This document shows, piece after piece, positions 1-7,700 of a stretch of 64,000 nucleotides of DNA; position 1 is the stretch's first letter; every line of letters starts with the position of its first letter. The stretch comes from Syntrophobotulus glycolicus DSM 8271 (GTDB lineage: Bacteria > Bacillota > Desulfitobacteriia > Desulfitobacteriales > Syntrophobotulaceae): contig NC_015172.1 in assembly GCF_000190635.1 (NCBI RefSeq), forward strand, positions 806,001-870,000. The letters run 5' to 3'. The notes below the pieces were generated by a model. That model was not told where the DNA came from, did not search any database, and was given only the letters and a program-made list of their open reading frames with translations. The position numbers and the translations under genes were made by a program.

Positions 1-12
1 AGCGCTGCATTT

Positions 13-33
13 AAAAAGAGCCTCGCGGCTCTT
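13..33 (-). terminator. Intrinsic terminator of the com operon
   Basis: On the minus strand, just after the comA stop, AAGAGCC and GGCTCTT form a 7-bp stem with a 4-base loop (positions 16-33). A run of five T follows in the transcribed direction. This is a canonical Rho-independent terminator closing comQXPA. Confidence 0.8.
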
Positions 34-50
34 GAATATTTTTTCGTAAT

Positions 51-701
51 CTATATCAGGTCCTCATTTGGAATAACCCCCAGTCTTCTAGCTTCAAATA
101 TCGCTTCTGATCTTGAGCGAACATTCAATTTCCCAAAAATCCTAGTCAAATTATATTCAACAACACGCTGACTTATTAACAAATAATCCGCAATTTCCTT
201 ATTGCTCTTACCTCTGGCAACTTCTTTAAGAATCGATAGCTCCTTTTCATCGAACGATACTCCTTTTTCGTTATTTCCCGATGCTTTAATCTGTAAATCT
301 TGACGCCTTAGTTGACGTAACAGGGATACGGGGATAACCGTTTCACCACGCAAAGCACATCGAATCGCAGTGACAAGTTGCTCTCTGGAAGCAGTCTTAC
401 TGATAAATCCTGAGGCTTGTGCTTCTACTAATATATTAAAGTAAGGTGTAATCTCATATCCTGTATAAATGATTATGGGCGTATTCGAATCGATTTCAGT
501 AACTCTACGAGTTAATTCTAATCCATTGATCTCGGGCAAGTTCAAATCAAACATCAGCACATCAAAAGTCTGACTTTTCAATATCGCTAGGGCTTCCGAA
601 CTTGAAGTGACAATCGTTACTTTCATATCTTCTTGTTCAATCATGCTTTTGGTACCTTCACCGACAGAAGGATGATCATCGACTAATAATATGTGAATCA
701 T
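51..701 (-). CDS. comA: ComA-like NarL/LuxR-family response regulator
   Basis: This 216-residue regulator has an N-terminal receiver domain (acidic pair DD at 8-9, phospho-acceptor Asp52 in FDLNLPEING) and a C-terminal LuxR-type helix-turn-helix (GKSNKEIADYL, then RIFGKLNVRSRSEA). It resembles Bacillus subtilis ComA along its length, with matching segments such as DDHPxVxEGTK and IIxYTGYE near the same positions. ComA is phosphorylated by ComP and activates target promoters at TTGCGG-N4-CCGCAA palindromes. It is the last gene of the comQ-X-P-A operon, 15 nt after comP, with an AGAGGAAAG ribosome binding site. A perfect palindrome of that type lies upstream of comX in this window, which supports the assignment. 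A DegU-like regulator is the alternative, but the gene order makes ComA much more likely. Confidence 0.92.
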   Translation of the reverse strand: MIHILLVDDHPSVGEGTKSMIEQEDMKVTIVTSSSEALAILKSQTFDVLMFDLNLPEINGLELTRRVTEIDSNTPIIIYTGYEITPYFNILVEAQASGFISKTASREQLVTAIRCALRGETVIPVSLLRQLRRQDLQIKASGNNEKGVSFDEKELSILKEVARGKSNKEIADYLLISQRVVEYNLTRIFGKLNVRSRSEAIFEARRLGVIPNEDLI

Positions 702-716
702 CTTTATCTTTCCTCT

Positions 717-3059
717 CTAAATCACTTGTTCTGTTGCCACGAAATTCGTGTCAAGATCCATCCATATTGAAACTTCAAAGCTTTCACCTAAAGTTGAATA
801 AATACGTGTCTCGCCTCCAAGGCTCGAAACTCGCTCTTTGATTCCGGATAAGCCCATATGATTAGATGTGAATTCCATGGATTGGAGATCCATACCAATA
901 CCGTTATCGTGGTAATTTAACGCTAATAGACCATTACTATTATCTAATGTAATATTAATTTCTGTTGCTTTTGAATGTTTTGCTGCATTTGCCAGGAGCT
1001 CTTGTACAATTCGATAAATAGCCAGTATATGTTCATAATCTAAATCCAAGCTAAAATCCGTGGCATTGAAATTCACAACATAATCCGTTCGCAACTGAGC
1101 ATCAGCGATTAAATTCCTTATCGCATCTACGATCCTTGACTCATTTAGTAAAGATGGAAATAGATCATTGCACGTGATCCGAATTTCATGGGTTACATCA
1201 AGCAGCCCTTCGGCGATCTTATTTAATTCTTCCCTTAGATCTATAGGTAATCGATCATCCGACGATATTATTTGTAGTTTGCGATACCACAATATTTGCT
1301 CTTGAAGTACAGAATCGTGCAGGTCTGATGCAAGTCGGCGTCTTTCCTTTTCCGATAAGCTAAAGAGAAGGCGGGAAACCCAAGGACGTGCAGTGTCTTT
1401 TTGGCTGACCGCCTCCTCTAATTTATCGATTAAACCCTCAATCATATGTAGGTTTTCATAAACAACGCTAACATAAAAAGAGATGGTTTTAAGCCATACC
1501 CTTTCGTCTTGGTTATAATGGGTTCTATTTATTTTTCCTCTAATCCATAGAAAGTGATATTTGTTCTTCTCTTGACTGACTGTTAGTAAGACCCCATTGT
1601 CTATATCTATCAAATCTCCTACCGAAATTAAGTGGACATTGTTTTCTAACCATTCAAGGATAGTTAGTTTTGGCACATCCTGAGTTCCTGTTTTTATTAA
1701 TAATGAGTAGTCCGAGTCCGTTAAATCCAGTTCCAATAAGGAAATAGATTTGACGGATAAAACTTCTCTTACTTCCGTTATTAATTGTTCTTCTAAATCG
1801 GATACTTTCATTACCTTAGTAATATTCTGAGAAAATCGATTTAAACTCGCTTGAAAGTTAAATTTTTCTCTAAATAGTTTAGAACGAAGGCTCAAATCAA
1901 GTTCTTCTTTGGCATAAAGAAAGGCTATAATTCCAATATAAGTTACAATACCAACCTGAACTCTCTGGACAAACGTAAATCTCTTGGCAAGGTAGAATAA
2001 GAACCAAAGGTAACCTGAAGTGGGTATGAGGCTTATAATGCAATAATACCGTATCCGATTAATGATAAAGTCAATATCGAATAGACTGTTTGCAGTGATT
2101 AAATAGAAAAATACAATGGGAATAAAAACTATAAAAACTGCCCCTAAAGCTCCAGGTATAAGTTCTATACCAAAAACAAGGCTCGGGAGACCAACTAAGA
2201 AGATAAATGGAAAAAAAGCAAGTATTACACCGACAATAATGATGGCAAAAACCGATCCATGTATAGTATTCCTATAACGAATGTAACGGGTTGTTAAGAT
2301 GTGAAGACAAAGGAACGTCTCTATTATAAAGTTAGCAAGGAAACAATACCTAATATCTAATAAATATAAACCGAAGATTTGAAAAAACAAGTTAATACTA
2401 AAAAGCAACCCATTACCTATGTAAAATATATACAAATATTTTCTATTATATAAAATGAATCCATATCTTTTAAAATAAGCAATTAAAAATTCCACAAATA
2501 AAAGGGGTATTAATGAGAATGTAATCCTATTGATGGATATTCCCACAATGTCCATTCTTGAGGATGCTCCAGCACTAATATAACTTAATCCAATAGTAAG
2601 GAAAAAAAGAATAAGTATACGTGAGGATTCATCATTACCTTTTTTAAGATACAGGAAAAAAGAAAAGGAGGACAATATACCAAACAAAAATAATGGTATT
2701 ACTATATCATACTGAACTTGCTTAGGAGTCATATTATTTGACACATTAAATACCATAGATTCATGGTTTTTACTTATAACTAATGTTTTTGCTCGTTCAA
2801 TAGCATTATACTGTAATACGGTTGGATAATTACTTGGTTGGATTTCATCAATTAATGAAACAATATCTCCAGTTTTGATGCCATGCTGTTCTGCCCATCC
2901 TAGTTTATCCACATTAGTTATCTGCCATATACCTGTTTGATTCTTTTTGACACATATCCCAATATATGGGATATTTATTATTACCGACAGCAAGTAGTAA
3001 AGCGAAAATAGTATCATTGCAGAAGCTGAGAACGCAAAAACCCTTTTCAAGTCTCCCAT
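717..3059 (-). CDS. comP: ComP-like membrane sensor histidine kinase
   Basis: This 780-residue membrane kinase is likely the ComX receptor. It has an N-terminal membrane segment, then an extracytoplasmic PDZ-like stretch (GWAEQHGIKTGDIVSLID), about eight further membrane segments, and a cytoplasmic HisKA_3 domain with the phospho-acceptor His in ASDLHDSVLQ. A HATPase domain follows (ELLANAAKHS, DNGIGMD, GLSGIKERV). This matches B. subtilis ComP (about 770 residues, LHDxVLQ). An ATG 57 nt upstream (3116) is in frame but lies beside a terminator-like hairpin and has no ribosome binding site. I chose the ATG at 3059 because AGGAAGGAA (3067-3075) sits 7 nt before it. It lies between comX and comA, as in the Bacillus operon. 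Confidence 0.92.
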   Translation of the reverse strand: MGDLKRVFAFSASAMILFSLYYLLSVIINIPYIGICVKKNQTGIWQITNVDKLGWAEQHGIKTGDIVSLIDEIQPSNYPTVLQYNAIERAKTLVISKNHESMVFNVSNNMTPKQVQYDIVIPLFLFGILSSFSFFLYLKKGNDESSRILILFFLTIGLSYISAGASSRMDIVGISINRITFSLIPLLFVEFLIAYFKRYGFILYNRKYLYIFYIGNGLLFSINLFFQIFGLYLLDIRYCFLANFIIETFLCLHILTTRYIRYRNTIHGSVFAIIIVGVILAFFPFIFLVGLPSLVFGIELIPGALGAVFIVFIPIVFFYLITANSLFDIDFIINRIRYYCIISLIPTSGYLWFLFYLAKRFTFVQRVQVGIVTYIGIIAFLYAKEELDLSLRSKLFREKFNFQASLNRFSQNITKVMKVSDLEEQLITEVREVLSVKSISLLELDLTDSDYSLLIKTGTQDVPKLTILEWLENNVHLISVGDLIDIDNGVLLTVSQEKNKYHFLWIRGKINRTHYNQDERVWLKTISFYVSVVYENLHMIEGLIDKLEEAVSQKDTARPWVSRLLFSLSEKERRRLASDLHDSVLQEQILWYRKLQIISSDDRLPIDLREELNKIAEGLLDVTHEIRITCNDLFPSLLNESRIVDAIRNLIADAQLRTDYVVNFNATDFSLDLDYEHILAIYRIVQELLANAAKHSKATEINITLDNSNGLLALNYHDNGIGMDLQSMEFTSNHMGLSGIKERVSSLGGETRIYSTLGESFEVSIWMDLDTNFVATEQVI

Positions 3060-3075
3060 TGTAAAATTCCTTCCT

Positions 3076-3105
3076 AAAAAAGAGTCAGGAGCTATCCTGA
3101 CTCTT
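3076..3105 (-). terminator. Terminator-like hairpin between comX and comP
   Basis: AAGAGTCAGGA and TCCTGACTCTT form a perfect 11-bp stem with a 4-base loop (3080-3105). In the direction of transcription a run of T follows directly, and then the comP ribosome binding site. It could limit read-through from comX into comP/comA, or act as an RNA-processing site. Confidence 0.75.
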
Positions 3106-3120
3106 CGTGAAATCATTTAT

Positions 3121-3282
3121 TTACCAATACAATAATGGTGAGATAACATCTGGACTTTGGAGAACATCCAGGACTGCCTTTTGTTCTACTTTCGTTAAGC
3201 CGATTAAGTTTAGTTTACCCTCAATTAATTTTTCTTTTTCATCAGGATTTTGTACTAGATATTCAACGACCTTTTGTAACAA
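3121..3282 (-). CDS. comX: ComX-like pre-pheromone
   Basis: This 53-residue peptide is the candidate precursor of the isoprenylated quorum-sensing pheromone. I chose the TTG start at 3282 because ACAAAGGGGG (3291-3300) lies 8 nt upstream. The longer reading from 3324 (67 residues, also TTG) has no ribosome binding site. From the chosen start the peptide opens with LQKVVEYLVQNPDEKEKL, resembling the ComX leader pattern (hydrophobic helix, then YxxxNPE), and ends SPLLYW. ComX is modified by ComQ on a Trp near the C terminus. Here the only candidate Trp is the final residue, whereas B. subtilis 168 ComX ends QWGD. It lies between comQ and comP, the standard position. ComX is very variable, so position and the terminal Trp are the main evidence. 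Confidence 0.85.
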   Translation of the reverse strand: MLQKVVEYLVQNPDEKEKLIEGKLNLIGLTKVEQKAVLDVLQSPDVISPLLYW

Positions 3283-3351
3283 TACTTTTTCCCCCTTTGT
3301 AAATTTATCCAAATAATAACACAAAATTTACGTTTTAACACCGTAAATATA

Positions 3352-3388
3352 ATGCAGCTTACCGCAATTATTTTGCGGTAAACCGCAA
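3352..3388. promoter_or_regulatory. Pair of ComA-type operators upstream of comX
   Basis: TTGCGG-TAAA-CCGCAA at 3373-3388 is a perfect match to the ComA consensus palindrome (TTGCGG, four bases, CCGCAA). A weaker copy, ATGCAG-CTTA-CCGCAA, sits at 3352-3367, so the centres are 21 bp (two helical turns) apart. Both lie between the comQ stop and the comX start. Phased elements of this kind are known at ComA targets in Bacillus. The likely role is positive autoregulation of comXPA. Confidence 0.72.
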
Positions 3389-3392
3389 CTAT

Positions 3393-4307
3393 TTAAAAGT
3401 AGTGTAATAATTTATTTTTCCATTCTTTTTGGACACTCATTTTATCGATCAGCTCAATCGCCTGAAGCTGATTTATCCTAATAATGATTTGAGCATATTC
3501 AAGAACACCTGATTTCCTAATTATCTCTTCAAGTTCTGCACGATCGTTTAGTAATTCTTTTTTTATAGTCTTTCCGTCAAAATAGTCCCTGACAAACTGA
3601 TACTGGGGTTGTTGTAAATTTAGCAAATACAAAGTAAGGAGAGTTTTTCTTTTATTAAGCAGATCATTTTTGGGGTCCAATCGAAAGATATCATTGATAT
3701 CGTTTTTAATTTGAGCGATAATTCCTAAATGCTCTGCATATTTGTTCACAACATCATGATGATTTTCACTTGCTAAAGCCGTTCCTACGAGACATGCAGA
3801 AGCCATGAGAGAGCCTGACTTTGATCTTACCATTTCAATATAATCCTTCTCAGATTCAATCAAATTCAAAAGATCAATATGTTGTCCATTAATTGCTTTT
3901 ATTACACACGAATTGAGGTAATTGGTCCCCATTGCTTTTTTATTTGGTTCAAATGAAGTATGTTCTAGACTTTTTGTACTTAGCATTAATAGACCCGTAG
4001 CTATGTTCATAACTATTGCATGATCAATATTATTCCAGGGTACAGAAAAATTGTCATTATCCTGCAAATCGTCAAATATATCCAGTGAAAGAATCATTAG
4101 CTCCACCGCAGCTGCGGCTCGAAAAATATCTGTTGACTGACCATCAAACATCTGATAATGCAAAATAACAAGCTGACCGAAAGGAAAGTGACCTTCCATT
4201 TTGTATCTAACGAATTCTGACATATACTTTTTAAGTTCTTGAGTTGGGAAATAGTCATGTATTAACTGTAGCATCATTTGTTCGATCATGGCCCAATTAT
4301 CTTGCAA
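3393..4307 (-). CDS. comQ: ComQ-like isoprenyl transferase
   Basis: This 304-residue protein of the trans-isoprenyl diphosphate synthase fold is likely the enzyme that prenylates and matures ComX. The first aspartate-rich motif DDLQD is at residues 79-83, and a ComQ-type second motif is in IKNDINDIFRLDPKNDLLNKR. Bacillus ComQ is about 300 residues and has the same reduced second motif, which separates it from the housekeeping farnesyl or heptaprenyl synthases. The start is TTG at 4307, with AGGAGG 8 nt upstream. It is the first gene of the com operon, and comX follows after 110 nt. A housekeeping polyprenyl synthase is unlikely given the gene order and motif form. Confidence 0.92.
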   Translation of the reverse strand: MQDNWAMIEQMMLQLIHDYFPTQELKKYMSEFVRYKMEGHFPFGQLVILHYQMFDGQSTDIFRAAAAVELMILSLDIFDDLQDNDNFSVPWNNIDHAIVMNIATGLLMLSTKSLEHTSFEPNKKAMGTNYLNSCVIKAINGQHIDLLNLIESEKDYIEMVRSKSGSLMASACLVGTALASENHHDVVNKYAEHLGIIAQIKNDINDIFRLDPKNDLLNKRKTLLTLYLLNLQQPQYQFVRDYFDGKTIKKELLNDRAELEEIIRKSGVLEYAQIIIRINQLQAIELIDKMSVQKEWKNKLLHYF

Positions 4308-4411
4308 AAAAGCTACCTCCTAATTCTCGCAAAAGTGAAAATAACCAAGCGCAAGCAGTATTACAATGGATTAATATCCGATTAGCTTTGACAGCCTTTT
4401 AAGGATTTGGC

Positions 4412-4708
4412 TATTTTTCAACACAACCTACTATATCCTTACAGATCAAGTGCGCAGTTTATATTCAGAGATGCTGATACGAACTATTCTTGTACAAATT
4501 TAAAATATGGACTCGAAAAGAAAGCTACATTAAAGCTGTTGGTATAGGACTTTCTTTGGGCGTAGAGACCTTCTCAGTATTGGAAGATACCATGGAAAAT
4601 CAGAAAACCCATGAAACTTAGCATATCAGATCCGTGGATTTACAGGCTAGGTGTCAGGTGGCCGTGTGTACTTCCAAACCCTTTGAATGGGTCCGCATGA
4701 TAACCTGA
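4412..4708 (+). pseudogene. Sfp-type 4'-phosphopantetheinyl transferase remnant
   Basis: Plus-strand remnant opposite to the genes on both sides. One frame gives PTISLQI, then an in-frame TGA (4475-4477), then YELFLYKFKIWTRKESYIK and AVGIGLSLGVETFSVLED, a TAG (4619-4621), and CQVAVCTSKPF to a final TGA (4706-4708). WTRKES-(Y)-IKxxGxGLSL is the signature of Sfp-type transferases (WSMKESFIKQEGKGLSL in Sfp). PTISL and CQVAVC match Sfp KPISL and YKMAVC. Only about the C-terminal half is present, with two stops and no start. Such enzymes activate NRPS carrier domains, and its loss beside an NRPS means another transferase must serve that enzyme. Confidence 0.8.
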
Positions 4709-4768
4709 ATGCTTGCCTGAGCCGGATTGTTATTTGAGGTGATATGAGATTAGGTTATACCCTTCCCG

Positions 4769-7700
4769 TTATTGCGTTTCTGAGATGCTGCGAAGGAAGT
4801 GTTTTTGCAGAAATCCCGCAGCTTCCATGTGATTGATAACCTTTAAGATATATTCTTTATCAATATCAGGCCATTGGAAACCAACCTGACATAAATACTG
4901 CAGAGTTGCGGACGAATCAATCTCCAGGTTAGAATCAAAGCCAATCGTGCCGCCAGCATTGAGCGTAGAAATAATACCGCTCAGAATCTCCTTGCCATGG
5001 CTAGTCACAGAAAAAGATGTTAACAGATCAGCAAACGAGCTGCGCGGCAAAACCTTGATCTTGATTCCGCTGGTTTTTAAGAATTGAAGCATTTGATTTA
5101 CCCCAATCATTCGGTGATTAAAGAGATGATAAACCGGGACAGCCTCCTTAATTGCCTGCAATTTCACGATAGCTTTCGCACAATAATCTACCGGGGTAAA
5201 TTCCAAAGACTTTTTAAGATAATCCTCCGGTACGGATTCCAATAAGAAAATGGCTTTTAAGTGCCGGTAAAAGGCATTTTGTTGGATGTTTATCTGGAAC
5301 TGACCGTCAGTATGTCTCCCAGTCAATACCCCTACCCGAAAAATAGTGGCATTCAGTCCATTTTCAGCAGCTTTTAAAATGAGATTTTCCGCCTCAAATT
5401 TAGACCTGACATAAACATTGGCTTGATAATCCTGCCCGATATAAAAGTCCCATTCGGTAAACTTTTGGTTTAGATGATCATAATTCCTATAGTTGCCAGC
5501 CACACTGATTGTCGAGATGTGGTTCAGCTTCTTGGCGTGATTCAAGCAAAATTTCATCACCTCCTCAGTTCCTTTTACATTGACTCGAAAATAGGAATCA
5601 TAATCACCGTAGTGATTCACCAATGCCGCCGAATGAATCACTCTGTCAATGTTTTTGATCAAATCACTATAGGCCTTCCCCGAGAGCCCAAAGTTCTCAA
5701 GGCCAACATCCCCATAGACGACGATGAGTTTGCCAGGCAAGCGTTTCCGAGAGAAAGCCGGAAAGTAATAATCCAGCAGCCGATACAGTTTCTTCTCCGA
5801 TTCTTCACCGCGAATTAAGCAGTAAATGGTCTCGCCGGTCGTAGAAAGCAGCTCATAGAGGATATGCATTCCTAAAAACCCGGTTGCCCCTGTCAAGAGA
5901 ATATTCCCAGTGTTCCTAGCGGACAAGTTCGATTCAAAGCCCGACGGTTTGGGAAATATTTGCTCGGTTATCTGTCCAAATACAGGAGCAGAAGGATAAC
6001 CTGTCATTTTTTCTGAAAGCTTTCGGATCGTTGGGAAATCATAGAAATCCTGGGCGGAAAACCCCCAATCATTTGGATAAAGGCCGGATAGGACCTCTAA
6101 TACGGACAGGGAATCGCCGCCCAGCGCCAAAAAATCATCGTCGATTCCCACTTGCGTTATTTTCAGCGCCTCCTGCCAGAGAAAGGCCAGTTTCCATTCC
6201 AATTCATTCCGCGGGGGAACATAGGCAGGCTTGGGTTCGATTGCAAGATCCGGTTCGGGCAACGCTTTTCGATCAAGCTTTCCGTTTGAATTCAGGGGAA
6301 AGCGGTCAAGGATAAGAAAATGCGCCGGAATCATATAAGTGGGAAGAGACTTTGCCAAATGCTCCTTTAAATCAGAGCTTGACGGGCAATTTTGACCATG
6401 TTTGGTGACGTAGGCGTAAAGGGACTTTTTATGATGACGGTCTTCGTTGCATAAGACAATGGCTTCTTTCACCTTTTCATGCTGTTGCAAGGCACTTTCG
6501 ATTTCCCCCAGCTCAATCCTCAGCCCTCTTATTTTCACTTGACGATCGTTGCGGCCCAGGTATTCGATTTCGCCATTGTTCAGCCAGCGGGCCAGATCCC
6601 CCGTCTTATACATTTTACGGCCGGGAATAAAAGGATGCGCAATGAACCTTTCTCCGGTTAATTCCTCGTTGTTGAGATATCCCCGTGCCACCCCGTCGCC
6701 GCTGATAAAAATTTCTCCCGTTACTCCGATCGGAACGGGTTTCAGACTTTCGTCCAAAATGTAGATTTGGGTATTGCCTATAGGTCTGCCAATGCTGATG
6801 GATTCCTGTTCATTGAGGTATTTCACAGTCACATAAATCGTCGTTTCCGTTGGTCCGTAACCGTTGAAGATTTGGGCCTGCGTGACTTTTTTCAGTTCGC
6901 TTAACAGGTGTTCCGGAAAACACTCTCCGCCAAGAACAATTGTTGTCAGAGAACCCAGCTTATTTGCATTTGGGTCATGAAGGATTAATTTCATAAGGGA
7001 AGGGGTTGTCTGCAGAAAATCAACTTGGTATGTTGTGATGAGATTAAGCAGCAAATAAGGAACAGCAGCTTCTTGCCGGTTCGCCAGGATAATACGCATT
7101 CCTTTGACCAGGGGCAAAATTGTTTCGACAAAGAAAATATCAAACGAAAATGAAGTAATCGCTAAAACCGTCCCATCGGAACAGTTTATTGCTCTTGCAA
7201 AAGAATGGATCAGATTGTTTAAACTCCGGTGTTCGATCATTACCCCTTTGGGCGTCCCGGTTGAGCCGGAGGTATAAATGATATAGGCCAGATCAGCCGG
7301 CTCCGGTCCATCATCCAGCTTCGCTATGTCTTCTTTGAATAGTTCCTGGCCGTGAAGGTTAAAGACAGGCGAGTTCAAGATCAGGTCAGGATTATTGCTG
7401 GTATAGGTCAATACCAGCTGGCAATGACTATTCTCCAGCATGTAATTGATTCTATCCGGCGGATAAACCGGATCAACCGGCACGTAGGCCCCTCCGGCCT
7501 TCAAAACAGCCAGGATAGCGACAAGCATCTCAACAGATCGCTCCATGACCAGACCAATGATCGCGCCTTTTTCTACTCCCTGGGCCCGTAATGCCCCGGC
7601 CAGTTGATTGGACCGCCGGTCCAGTTCCAAGTAAGTTACCGCCCTATTCTCAAAAATCACCGCGATTTTTTCAGGGGTTAACCGCACTTGCTTTTCAAAT

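Noticed and set aside
3107-3316. A 69-codon plus-strand frame opposite comX
   Set aside because: It is antisense to comX with Ser/Phe-rich sequence and no ribosome binding site. The minus-strand comX reading has the correct position and start signals.
4308-4768. Whether the gap between comQ and the NRPS held an intact small gene
   Set aside because: The only coding signal is the broken phosphopantetheinyl transferase. Its stops at 4475 and 4619 exclude an intact gene as sequenced.
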